Assembly: GCA_031278965.1 (NCBI GenBank)
Contig: JAITJJ010000146.1
Coordinates: 1-15,436 of the forward strand
Origin: Deferribacteraceae bacterium
GTDB lineage: Bacteria; Chrysiogenota; Deferribacteres; Deferribacterales; JAISNW01
Direction: 5' to 3'
Length of the DNA: 15,436 bases
Part shown: piece after piece, positions 1 through 6,303 of the stretch
Layout of the letters: each line of letters opens with the position of its first letter
How positions within the stretch are numbered: the first letter of the stretch is position 1
Position numbers and translations under genes: made by a program
The notes under the pieces: model-generated
Told to the model about the DNA's origin: nothing
Database searches by the model: none
What the model saw: the letters and a program-made list of their open reading frames with translations, nothing else

Positions 1-345
1 TATGGAAAATCGCCGAAACATATTGATTTACTATACTGATTAACTTTTTGATTGCAAGTAAAATTTTCAAAAATGTCACTAAAAATCTGTCTATAAAAAA
101 CCAACGTTTAAAAGCGACAGATGTTTAATTATGTTAATCAGTCTGCAGCTGAATGTTTACGGGATTGAAGGAAGCACAGAAAAAAGAGAACATTAAATTA
201 AAGCGATACTCTGAAGGAGCCGGCATCTGCATTGCGGGGCGGTATTTGTTATAATATTAATATATCCGAAAACCGCCGGATTTCTTTTTGGCACTTTATC
301 TGCTTTCCGGACATTATAAAAGCGCCGGGATAAAAACTATAAAAG

Positions 346-384
346 ATATACCAATACCAACAGAATAGATTGGTATTGATATAT
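346..384. repeat. Imperfect inverted repeat (15-bp arms, 9-base loop)
   Basis: The left arm 346-360 and right arm 370-384 are complementary at 14 of 15 positions around the loop 361-369. The arms are AT-rich, centred on ACCAATACC and GGTATTGAT. No T-run follows, so it is not a normal intrinsic terminator. It could be an operator for a dimeric regulator, a transcript hairpin, or a relic of a mobile element. No gene lies within about 450 bases on either side inside the window. Confidence 0.6.
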
Positions 385-462
385 TCTTAAACGCTCCACA
401 GTAAAAAGCATTAAAACGCTCTGCTTCCGGGAGGCTGTTTTTTGCAAAAGAGAAAAAGCTTC

Positions 463-514
463 CCGTCCGCTTAGCTCCTAACTCCCAACCGCCCGCTTAC
501 CACTAACTATCACC
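463..514. repeat. Two-unit degenerate 26-bp repeat, strand-biased in composition
   Basis: Two adjacent units of about 26 bases begin with CCGTCCGCTTA (463-473) and CCGCCCGCTTA (489-499), which differ at one base. They continue with related CTAACT-rich tails. On the given strand the tract is almost free of G; on the other strand it reads as G- and T-rich words of the GTTAGGAG/GTTAGTGG kind. It sits directly beyond the 3' end of the integrase fossil. With only two units it is not a CRISPR array. Confidence 0.45.
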
Positions 515-524
515 AACCCTTGAA

Positions 525-820
525 TCACGTCTTCAGCATATCAACAGCACTTTTTAAGTTGTCGGGGATGAGGTGAGCGTAGACCGCGGCGGTTGCCTGC
601 ACATTGGAATGACCTGAGGAGTTTGGATATATGGAATATAGGCACTCCCGCCTGTGCAAGCATTGAACCGAATGTCCTGCGGAAGTCGCGGAAGCGAACA
701 TCCTTTAACCCTGTAAAACATCATCCCTTGCACGGAACGGCATCCCGAAAGGCATTATAACATCCTTAATATTTTTGTTTACCGCACCTAAACTTTTTGA
801 TAGACTGACCCCGTAAAGAT
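525..820 (-). pseudogene. Tyrosine recombinase (phage-type integrase), C-terminal fossil
   Basis: Reading the minus strand, the frame from about 717 to 625 gives GLKDVRFRDFRRTFGSMLAQ and then GVPIFHISKLL. After one extra base near 623 it continues as GHSNVQATAAVYAHL and ends at a TGA at 527-525. This is the C-terminal part of the tyrosine recombinase catalytic domain: the box II arginine (in FRRTF), the GHSNV histidine and the tyrosine nucleophile in VYAHL. The residue that is usually His in HxLR is Arg here. A second frameshift near 715-720 separates an upstream piece (about 820-716, with SLSKSLGAV) that fits the stretch before box II. The N-terminal arm-binding and core-binding regions are missing. 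It is a dead remnant of an integrated element. The start boundary is uncertain. Confidence 0.8.
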
Positions 821-825
821 TTATG
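797..825 (+). promoter_or_regulatory. Candidate promoter for mdh-korDAB
   Basis: TTGATA at 797-802 and TTTATG at 820-825 are 17 bases apart, about 25 bases before the mdh start. The -10 box is weak and the site lies inside the integrase fossil, so this is only a candidate. A good Shine-Dalgarno (AAGGAG, 837-842) stands seven bases before the mdh ATG. Confidence 0.3.
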
Positions 826-849
826 TAAAAAGAGTTAAGGAGTTAATTT

Positions 850-1815
850 ATGGGAGTACCTAAAATTGCCCTCATCGGGGGCGGGCAGATCGGGGGTGTT
901 CTGGCGCAGCTTTTTGTTACCCGTCGGCTTGGAGATGTAGTTATATTTGACATAACTCAGGATATGCCTTCAGGCAAGGCTCTGGATATTGCGGAGGCAT
1001 CCCGCATTGACGGTTTTGACAGTAAGATTAACGGAACGAATGATTATAAAGATATTGCAGGCGCGGATATTGTCGTTGTTACGGCGGGAGTTCCCAGAAA
1101 ACCGGGGATGTCACGGGACGATCTGCTCGCCACCAACGCAAAGATTATATCCGGCGTTGCGGAAAATATTAAAACCTACGCTCCCAATGCTGTGGTTATC
1201 GTTATCTCCAACCCTTTGGACGCGATGGTTACCCTCGTTCAAAAAGCAACGGGCTTTCCCCCTTCCAGAGTTATCGGGCAGGCAGGGGTTTTGGACTCTT
1301 CGCGTTTCGCTTCTTTTATAGCTTGGGAACTTGGGGTTTCCGTAAAAGATGTCAATGCTCCGGTCTTGGGCGGGCACGGCGATACAATGGTTCCCCTTAT
1401 CCGCTACGCCAATGTTTACGGAATTCCTGTGCTGGAACTGCTTACAAGAAAGTATAAAGACACCAAAAAAGCCTCTGAAGTTTTGGAAGCCATTATAGCC
1501 CGCACGAGAGACGCGGGAGGAGAGGTTGTCCGCCTTCTGAAAACCGGTTCCGCATTCTATTCTCCTGCTTCCGCCGCAGTGCAGATGGCGGAGGCTGTTA
1601 TCAGGGACGAAAAGCGGGTTCTCCCCGTATGTGCCCGGCTTGCCGGGGAGTTTGGGGTAACGGGCTATTATGCGGGTGTTTTGGCCGCGCTTGGGAAAGG
1701 CGGCGCTGAAAAAATCCTTGAATTTGACCTCAATGCAGAAGAAAAAGCTATGTTTAACAACTCTCTGGACGCGGTGAAAAAACTTGTAGAAGATATGGGA
1801 CGGCTGGGTTTTTAG
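850..1815 (+). CDS. mdh: Malate dehydrogenase, LDH-like type
   Basis: Interconverts malate and oxaloacetate with NAD(H) in the cytoplasm, as part of the TCA cycle. The 321-residue protein has the usual length. It begins with the Rossmann glycine motif IGGGQIGG (residues 9-16) and has Asp34 at the end of strand beta 2, which favours NAD over NADP. The substrate loop GVPRKPGMSRDDLL carries Arg83 and Arg89; an Arg at position 83, where lactate dehydrogenases have Gln, argues for malate. Asn121 (SNPLDAM), Asp149 and Arg152 (VLDSSRF) and the catalytic His176 (GGHGDTMVPL) complete the active site. The ATG at 850 follows AAGGAG at good spacing. The gene is the first of a cluster with korDAB: the korD start codon touches its stop codon. 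This linkage supports a role in the TCA cycle, running oxidatively or reductively. Confidence 0.96.
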   Translation: MGVPKIALIGGGQIGGVLAQLFVTRRLGDVVIFDITQDMPSGKALDIAEASRIDGFDSKINGTNDYKDIAGADIVVVTAGVPRKPGMSRDDLLATNAKIISGVAENIKTYAPNAVVIVISNPLDAMVTLVQKATGFPPSRVIGQAGVLDSSRFASFIAWELGVSVKDVNAPVLGGHGDTMVPLIRYANVYGIPVLELLTRKYKDTKKASEVLEAIIARTRDAGGEVVRLLKTGSAFYSPASAAVQMAEAVIRDEKRVLPVCARLAGEFGVTGYYAGVLAALGKGGAEKILEFDLNAEEKAMFNNSLDAVKKLVEDMGRLGF

Positions 1816-2004
1816 GTGGTTGAGATAAAAAAAGAGTGGTGCAAAGGGTGCGGGATATGCATCCGTTTCTGCTCGCAAAAGGTTCTTATAATGAAAGAGT
1901 TCAAGGCTTTTGCAGAGCATCCCGAAAAGTGTACCGACTGTCAGCTCTGTGAGCTCAGATGTCCCGATTTCGCCATAGTATGCGGCGTTGGGCAAGCCCA
2001 ATGA
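1816..2004 (+). CDS. korD: 2-oxoacid:ferredoxin oxidoreductase, delta (ferredoxin) subunit
   Basis: A 62-residue protein with two [4Fe-4S] motifs: Cys9, 12, 15 and 19 (CKGCGICIRFC) and Cys39, 42, 45 and 49 (CTDCQLCELRCP). This is the small 8-Fe ferredoxin-like subunit that passes electrons from the KorAB active site. The usual CP at the end of the first motif is CS here. The GTG start at 1816 follows the mdh TAG with no gap and has no clear Shine-Dalgarno, so translation probably depends on coupling to mdh. Its TGA overlaps the korA start as ATGA (2001-2004). The position before korA and korB is the usual order in ferredoxin-dependent 2-oxoglutarate oxidoreductase clusters. Substrate is assigned from context and family, not from a residue I can point to. 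Confidence 0.9.
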   Translation: MVEIKKEWCKGCGICIRFCSQKVLIMKEFKAFAEHPEKCTDCQLCELRCPDFAIVCGVGQAQ

Positions 2005-3137
2005 AACAGCTGCTGCAGGGCAACGATGCCGCGGCGTTGGGGGCGCTCTATGCCGGCTGCCGTTTTTTTGCGGGATATCCGATCACCCCTTCCACCGAGA
2101 TTGCCGAGAAGCTGGCGCTCCTTCTCCCGAAACACGGAGGGCGTTTTATCCAGATGGAGGATGAGCTTGCCGCTATGGCGGCAGTGGTGGGAGCGTCTGT
2201 TGCGGGGGTGAAATCTCTCACCGCCACAAGCGGCCCGGGCTTTTCCTTAAAACAGGAGAACTTGGGCTTTGCCTATATCACGGAAGTGCCGTGCGTTGTG
2301 GCGGATGTTCAGCGGGGAGGACCTTCCACCGGGCTTCCCACCGCGCCGAGCCAATCGGACATTATGCAGGCCCGTTGGGGAACCCATGGAGATCACCCGT
2401 CGATTGCACTCTACCCGTCCACAGTTTACGAACAGTTTACAGAGATGGTCAGGGCGTTCAATCTCTCCGAAAGATACCGCATCCCCGTCATATTTTTAAG
2501 CGACGAGATTATAGGGCATATGCGGGAGTGCGTAACGCTCCCCCAAGAGGGCGATCTGGAGATAATAAACCGCACGAAGCCCACAGTTCCGCCGGAGGAT
2601 TACAAGCCCTATGATTCTTCCCGCCTTGTGCCGCCGATGGCAAACTTCGGTGAAGGCTACCGTTACCATATCACCGGGCTTTCTCACGATGATACCGGCT
2701 TTCCCACCAACAACGGCTATATAGCGGAAAAAGCTGCAAAACGCCTGCAGAAGAAGATAGATGATAACTATGACGATATAGTAAAAGTTGAGGAGTTTTT
2801 CTGCTCAGATGCGGAGGTCATTGTTTTTTCCGTTGGAGCTGCCGCCCGCTCTGCTAAAGAGGCGGTTCTTGCGGCAAGGGGGAGAGGGATAAAAGCGGGA
2901 TTGCTGAAAGCTCTTACAGTTTGGCCGTTTCCCGACAGACATATTAAAAGCTATGCAAGCCGGCTTAAAAGGCTGGTTGTCGCCGAAATGAACTTGGGTC
3001 AGCTTTCAAATGAAGTTGAGAGAGCCGCGGAGGGCAACATTGAAGTAAGACGCATCCTGCAGGCAAACGGCGAACCCATTGCCCCCGCGCAGATACTTGA
3101 ACACTTTTCCCCTTCCGATAGGGCGGTTTATGTTTAA
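2001..3137 (+). CDS. korA: 2-oxoacid:ferredoxin oxidoreductase, alpha subunit
   Basis: Large subunit (378 residues) of the complex that oxidises a 2-oxoacid, probably 2-oxoglutarate, plus CoA to acyl-CoA and CO2 with reduction of ferredoxin, or runs the reverse. Family landmarks are GYPITPSTEIAE (residues 25-36), the MEDELAAMA stretch near 52-60, TSGPGFSLKQENLG near 76-89 and QRGGPSTGLPT near 104-114. I place the start at the ATG at 2001, which overlaps the korD TGA, rather than the in-frame ATG at 1959, because the latter lies deep inside korD and would add 14 residues before the family's normal N-terminus. The 3' end overlaps korB by eight bases. Pyruvate oxidoreductases are related, but korD-korA-korB next to mdh makes 2-oxoglutarate the likelier substrate. 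Confidence 0.92.
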   Translation: MKQLLQGNDAAALGALYAGCRFFAGYPITPSTEIAEKLALLLPKHGGRFIQMEDELAAMAAVVGASVAGVKSLTATSGPGFSLKQENLGFAYITEVPCVVADVQRGGPSTGLPTAPSQSDIMQARWGTHGDHPSIALYPSTVYEQFTEMVRAFNLSERYRIPVIFLSDEIIGHMRECVTLPQEGDLEIINRTKPTVPPEDYKPYDSSRLVPPMANFGEGYRYHITGLSHDDTGFPTNNGYIAEKAAKRLQKKIDDNYDDIVKVEEFFCSDAEVIVFSVGAAARSAKEAVLAARGRGIKAGLLKALTVWPFPDRHIKSYASRLKRLVVAEMNLGQLSNEVERAAEGNIEVRRILQANGEPIAPAQILEHFSPSDRAVYV

Positions 3138-3933
3138 TTACGACAGATATTTAAGAAAGGGAAAGCTCCCGCATATATGGTGTCCGGGGTGTGGTTACGG
3201 AATTATCTTTAAGGCTATGATAAGGGCGATAGACGCCCTTGGCTGGGATAAAAACGAAACTGTTTTAGCCAGCGGCATAGGGTGCGCCAGCAGACTCCCC
3301 GGATATGCGGATTTTAACACAATCCATACAACCCATGGGCGTTCTATCCCTTTCGCTACAGGGATAAAGCTCGCAAACCCAAAATTAAAGGTGGTCGTCA
3401 TGGGGGGTGACGGGGATATGTCCGCCATTGGGGGGAATCACCTAATTCACGCTTGTCGCAGAAATATTGATCTCCCGCTTGTGATATTCAATAATAATAT
3501 TTACGGGATGACCGGAGGGCAGTTTTCCCCCACCACGCCGATCGGAAAAAAGGCCACCACGGCCCCTTACGGGATGACCGAAAACGCCTTTGACATATCC
3601 GCTCTCTCCATAGCCGCCGGAGCCTCTTTTGTGGCGCGGGTTACCTCCTTCCACGCCAAGCAGATGGAGGAGCTTATGAAACAGGCTTTTCAGCATAAAG
3701 GTTTTTCCGTTTTAGAGATTATTACCGGCTGTCCCACAGGTTACGGCAGGAGGAACGGACAGCCGGAAGCGGCGGATCAGCTTGAATGGCAGAGGGCGCA
3801 CGGCATTCCGAAATTGCGCTATGAAAAGATGAGTTCAGAGGAGCGGGAAGGGAAGTTCTCCATCGGGGTTCTGCACGATGAAGAAAAACCCTCCTATCTG
3901 GAGACTTACGATAAAGCTGTGGGATTGGCGTAA
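3130..3933 (+). CDS. korB: 2-oxoacid:ferredoxin oxidoreductase, beta (TPP-binding) subunit
   Basis: Thiamine-diphosphate-binding subunit, 267 residues, partner of KorA. It has CPGCG (residues 18-22) and a further cysteine at 52 (SGIGCASRLPGY). The family's TPP/Mg motif runs from GDGDMSAIGG at about 93 to NNNIYGMTGG at about 121-130. The start at 3130 overlaps the last codons of korA and is preceded by AGGG at six bases; a frame extending upstream to 3079 would only add korA-overlapping residues. In many bacteria a gamma subunit gene (korC) follows directly. Here the next gene is an unrelated transporter, so the gamma subunit is either encoded elsewhere or not used. Confidence 0.93.
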   Translation: MFNYDRYLRKGKLPHIWCPGCGYGIIFKAMIRAIDALGWDKNETVLASGIGCASRLPGYADFNTIHTTHGRSIPFATGIKLANPKLKVVVMGGDGDMSAIGGNHLIHACRRNIDLPLVIFNNNIYGMTGGQFSPTTPIGKKATTAPYGMTENAFDISALSIAAGASFVARVTSFHAKQMEELMKQAFQHKGFSVLEIITGCPTGYGRRNGQPEAADQLEWQRAHGIPKLRYEKMSSEEREGKFSIGVLHDEEKPSYLETYDKAVGLA

Positions 3934-3953
3934 AAAGACACAATATAGCTTTT

Positions 3954-3963
3954 CTTGCGCAAG
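3954..3963. repeat. Perfect 10-bp palindrome between korB and the SMR gene
   Basis: CTTGCGCAAG is a perfect palindrome 20 bases after the korB stop and 37 bases before the SMR start. It could be an operator half-site pair for the transporter gene, but no clear promoter boxes are visible around it and a 10-mer palindrome can arise by chance. Confidence 0.3.
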
Positions 3964-3999
3964 TATCAGAAAGACGGGCAAAGATATGAAGTTATTAAG

Positions 4000-4332
4000 A
4001 TGAAAAACTGGCTTTTCCTCATTCTTGCAGTTTTGTTGGAAATAACTGCCACGACTGCCCTTAAAATGTCTGGTCAGTTTTCAAAATTAATCCCCTCACT
4101 TATCACCATAGCGGGGTATATAGGCTCATTTTGGTTTCTCAGTTTATCTCTAAGAACCGTTCCTTTAGGGGTTGCCTATGCAGTTTGGTCTGGGCTTGGA
4201 ATTATAGCTTTGGCCGCCATAGGTGTTTTGAAGTTTAAGCAGATGATTGATTTCCCTGCTGTTATTGGGATTGTTCTGATCGTTGCGGGGGTTTTTGTGC
4301 TTTTATTGTTTTCAAAAATGGAAGTCCATTAA
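4000..4332 (+). CDS. Small multidrug resistance (SMR) transporter, EmrE-like
   Basis: A 110-residue inner-membrane protein with four hydrophobic segments at about 4-22, 31-50, 57-77 and 84-104, the full length of the SMR family. With the ATG at 4000 the numbering coincides with EmrE: the proton- and substrate-binding Glu14 in LLEITATT, Tyr40, Tyr60 and Trp63 in GVAYAVWSGLG. These favour the drug-exporting EmrE/Qac branch over the guanidinium exporters (SugE/Gdx). SMR proteins act as antiparallel dimers exchanging protons for cationic compounds. An upstream TTG at 3955 would add 15 residues ahead of the normal N-terminus and is unlikely. The Shine-Dalgarno is weak. It occupies the place where korC is often found and is followed by a dead GH16 gene, so this may be an insertion point for accessory genes. 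Confidence 0.9.
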   Translation: MKNWLFLILAVLLEITATTALKMSGQFSKLIPSLITIAGYIGSFWFLSLSLRTVPLGVAYAVWSGLGIIALAAIGVLKFKQMIDFPAVIGIVLIVAGVFVLLLFSKMEVH

Positions 4333-4341
4333 ATTTTAGAT

Positions 4342-4869
4342 ATGGATATGAAAGCAAAATACAGCATTATTGTTTGCTTTGCCACCTTCATGCTGTTGCC
4401 GGCGGGAGGTTGCGCCATTAAAAATCCCGCAAGAGAAAAGGCACATGCCCCGCGTTTTGGATGTTGCCGGTAAATTTTGTTCAATCCCTCTCCGACGGCG
4501 GAGAAATAGATATTATGGAAGCGGTAGGGTATGAACCGAAGTATGTTCGTTTTGGCATGCACAGCGAAGCATATGCCGGAGAAACTGTTGTAAGCGCGGG
4601 GAAAACATCTCCCTGCAGCGCAGAGCGATTTTCATAATATATATGCGGCGGAATGGACTCCTGATTTCATCAAAGGGGTATGCGGACAACGGGCTTTACT
4701 CTGAATTTTTGAATGATCATAAGGAAAATAAAGATACATAGCCGTTTAACCGCCCCTTCTATCTCAAGTTGAATCTGACATGGGGCGGTAATTGAGGAGG
4801 TTATGGGGTATAGGCAAAAATTGTCTTCCCGCTGCCTACGAGATAGACTATGTAAAAGTTTATCAAAAG
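4342..4869 (+). pseudogene. Glycoside hydrolase family 16 lipoprotein (laminarinase/lichenase-like), decayed
   Basis: The ATG at 4342 opens a lipoprotein-type signal peptide (basic start, hydrophobic core, then LLPAGGC), followed by IKNPAREK. The frame then shifts by one base near 4440 and gives PAFWMLPVNF and SDGGEIDIMEAVGYEP. EIDIME is the GH16 catalytic motif ExDxxE with nucleophile and acid/base glutamates, at about 4503-4520. After further shifts near 4620-4635 and 4680 come FHNIYAAEWTPDFIKG, then NGLYSEFLNDHKENKDT, a TAG where family members have Trp (4738-4740), PFNRPFYLKLNLTWGGN, a TGA again in place of Trp (4793-4795), and finally PAAYEIDYVKVYQ, the typical GH16 C-terminal strand. 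About 80 residues that should lie between the signal peptide and the active-site strand are deleted. It ends beside the convergent exonuclease gene. The original product was presumably an outer-membrane or surface beta-glucan hydrolase. Confidence 0.88.
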
Positions 4870-4881
4870 AGATATATGCAG

Positions 4882-5439
4882 TTATTTTATCAGGTCGACC
4901 AGCATGAGGGGAAGCCACGCGTCAGTTGCCGCATAGCGGAGTTGCTTTTCTGTAAGGGATGGATTAGACCAATTGGTTGTTTTGGATGATTTTACAACCC
5001 TTTTCCCCATATAATAGGCGGTAAGAGCTTTAAGACTGACCTTTGAATGACCGAGCTTTGCCGCTTTTTCTGAAATATCTGTAAAGGCGTTTGGCGTAAA
5101 ATCCCGCAGGAATTTTAACTTCCTTAGATCGTCGCTTAAGCCCAACCCTATCTTTTGAACCTCTGATTCAAAAAATCTCTTTAATTTATAGGGGAAACCG
5201 GTTTTTCTTAAACGCACTATATATGCGTTTGACGCTGTGGCAAGCTGCAGAAGGGATACCGGATACTGCACTCCTCGCTTAAAAGACGGTTTGGATTCCG
5301 TATCAATCCCCACCGCCTTCTCTGACAAGAGGGAGTCCAAAAGCGAGGTGAGCTCTTGAGGTGCAACTATTACCTTTATCTCGCCCTCAAAAGATATGAC
5401 AGGGAGGGAGTTTATATACTCAACGGAAAGCTCTTCCAA
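4882..5439 (-). CDS. Stand-alone DEDDy 3'-5' exonuclease domain protein (RNase D-like)
   Basis: A 185-residue protein made almost only of the DEDDy exonuclease fold. Catalytic residues are Asp46 and Glu48 (GIDTES), Asp104 (LGLSDDLRKL), and Tyr169 with Asp173 (QLRYAATDAW). There is no HRDC domain, so it is shorter than RNase D and resembles the single-domain exonucleases related to the WRN exonuclease module. It could trim RNA or single-stranded DNA. The TTG start at 5439 lies just beyond the csrA TGA (5444-5442) with AGGGAGAG inside the csrA end as Shine-Dalgarno, so it is probably translationally coupled to csrA. That places it in a message with the RNA-binding regulator CsrA and its antagonist FliW. 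Family assignment is firm; the substrate is unknown. Confidence 0.87.
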   Translation of the reverse strand: MEELSVEYINSLPVISFEGEIKVIVAPQELTSLLDSLLSEKAVGIDTESKPSFKRGVQYPVSLLQLATASNAYIVRLRKTGFPYKLKRFFESEVQKIGLGLSDDLRKLKFLRDFTPNAFTDISEKAAKLGHSKVSLKALTAYYMGKRVVKSSKTTNWSNPSLTEKQLRYAATDAWLPLMLVDLIK

Positions 5440-5441
5440 TA

Positions 5442-5681
5442 TCAGCGCTCTCCCTTTGTCTTCATATATTCAAGGAGGGAAAAAACTTTCTCTTGGGGAA
5501 CCTGCGGAGAGGCAAGGTTTTCGTTTTTAATGGCATCAAACACTTCTTTGCGGTGAACCGCAATATCTTTCGGCGCTTCAATACCCAGCTTTATTGCCCG
5601 GCTGGAAACATCAACAACCTTAATCTCAATATCTTCTCCCACCATTATGCTTTCATTTATTTTACGGGATAAGATAAGCAT
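5442..5681 (-). CDS. csrA: Carbon storage regulator / translational regulator CsrA
   Basis: A 79-residue RNA-binding dimer that represses or stabilises target messages by binding GGA-containing leaders. The N-terminus MLILSRKINESI contains Arg6, and APKDIAVHRKEV contains Arg44; both are the RNA-contacting residues of the family. The C-terminal extension beyond residue 55 is longer than in E. coli CsrA (61 residues) and is the type seen in species where FliW binds CsrA. fliW lies directly upstream, ending three bases before the csrA ATG, with the Shine-Dalgarno GAAGG inside the fliW end. In flagellated bacteria this pair controls flagellin (hag/fliC) translation, although no flagellar gene lies in this window. 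Confidence 0.95.
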   Translation of the reverse strand: MLILSRKINESIMVGEDIEIKVVDVSSRAIKLGIEAPKDIAVHRKEVFDAIKNENLASPQVPQEKVFSLLEYMKTKGER

Positions 5682-5684
5682 CTT

Positions 5685-6131
5685 TTAACCTTCTTCATAT
5701 AATAACGGGGCACGGATATCCCAGCGTTCATCTTCCAGAACGGTCTGCTTTGCAATCTTCCGATCAAAATTCACAAGGAGGGGAGCTCTTAAATTGGCTG
5801 TGGATTTTTTAGGATCATCGGGTATAACCACTATGCAGAAAACCTTCAGGGAAGCCATATCCGAAACGCCCATGACTTTATATTCACGTTTGTTTAAACG
5901 CGGCTTATAGTCTTTAAAAAACGGTTCAGGTTCAATTAATATAAAGCAGACCGTGGGGTCTTCCACAGATTGAAACCATAAAAAAGGGAAATAATCGGTA
6001 TTGGAGATAATCAGATAGTCGGAGAGCTCTCCAAAACCCAGAAGGGGCGTAACTAGAGTGATAACGTCATCATCTTCAAATTCAACCTTCCCAAGTTTGG
6101 AAGATAGGATGGTGCGCTTTTGTTCGGACAT
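5685..6131 (-). CDS. fliW: Flagellar assembly factor FliW, CsrA antagonist
   Basis: A 148-residue protein of the usual length. FliW binds either flagellin or CsrA; free flagellin releases CsrA to repress flagellin translation. Family features are the early sequence KLGKVEFEDDDVITLVTPLLGF, with the conserved PLLGF near residues 28-33, then LWFQSVEDPTVCFIL, and NLRAPLLVNFDRKIAKQ near the C-terminus. The ATG at 6131 has GGAG nine bases before it. Its stop is three bases from csrA, so the two are co-transcribed. A sigma70-like promoter stands about 40 bases upstream; I see no sigma28 motif, so the pair is perhaps not tied to late flagellar expression. Confidence 0.94.
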   Translation of the reverse strand: MSEQKRTILSSKLGKVEFEDDDVITLVTPLLGFGELSDYLIISNTDYFPFLWFQSVEDPTVCFILIEPEPFFKDYKPRLNKREYKVMGVSDMASLKVFCIVVIPDDPKKSTANLRAPLLVNFDRKIAKQTVLEDERWDIRAPLLYEEG

Positions 6132-6170
6132 TTTATCATTCTCCGGATAAATTCTTATAAAAGTGCGGTA

Positions 6171-6199
6171 ATTCTATACTTATAATCATAATTATGCAA
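6171..6199 (-). promoter_or_regulatory. Candidate sigma70 promoter for fliW-csrA-exonuclease
   Basis: On the minus strand TTGCAT (6199-6194) and TAGAAT (6176-6171) are 17 bases apart and would start a transcript about 33 bases before the fliW ATG. It is back to back with the murI promoter. Confidence 0.45.
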
Positions 6200-6244
6200 G
6201 AATAAGTTTTGCCGCCGTAAACGCTCGGCGGATACGAACTCTGC

Positions 6245-6273
6245 TTGACGTAAAAAAGGGAATAGTTTATCTT
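6245..6273 (+). promoter_or_regulatory. Candidate sigma70 promoter for murI
   Basis: TTGACG (6245-6250) and TATCTT (6268-6273) are exactly 17 bases apart. The predicted transcript would start near 6280 and leave a leader of only about 24 bases. That leader has no evident Shine-Dalgarno and carries an out-of-frame ATG at 6281. Confidence 0.55.
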
Positions 6274-6303
6274 TGCTGACATGATTAAACTGGCGATCTT
6301 TTT

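Larger units (their letters stand above)
1..524. other. Non-coding or decayed stretch without a recognisable gene
   Basis: I find no reading frame here that looks like a protein. All frames are broken and no piece resembles a known family. The AT-rich first 60 bases contain, on the minus strand, a promoter-like pair (TTGCAA at 57-52, 16-base spacer, TATAGT at 35-30) that would fire leftward out of the window; I hold this only loosely. A strong hairpin lies at 346-384 and a degenerate repeat at 463-514. Together with the integrase fossil next to it, the stretch looks like residue of an old insertion, but that is inference. Confidence 0.5.

Noticed and set aside
35..142. Ten-base inverted repeat (ACTGATTAAC at 35-44 and its complement at 133-142) as insertion-sequence ends
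   Set aside because: The arms are short and AT-rich, the 88 bases between them encode nothing, and no target duplication is visible.
463..514. CRISPR-like repeat and spacer arrangement
   Set aside because: Only two units, poorly matched beyond 11 bases, adjacent without spacers, and no cas genes.
1959..2000. Upstream start for korA inside korD
   Set aside because: The ATG at 2001 forms the ATGA junction typical of coupled genes and gives the family's normal N-terminus.
1111..2001. Long open frame (about 296 codons) on the minus strand opposite mdh and korD
   Set aside because: The plus strand encodes unmistakable malate dehydrogenase and ferredoxin. The antisense product is low in recognisable features and resembles no family; it is a codon-bias shadow.
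3955..3999. Extended N-terminus for the SMR protein from a TTG at 3955
   Set aside because: The extra 15 residues are hydrophilic and would precede the first membrane helix. Starting at 4000 places Glu14, Tyr40, Tyr60 and Trp63 exactly at EmrE positions.
4738..4795. Possible stop-codon recoding (UAG or UGA read as Trp) in the GH16 gene
   Set aside because: Both stops occur with several frameshifts and a large deletion, and UGA and UAG serve as normal stops in neighbouring genes. Decay explains it better.
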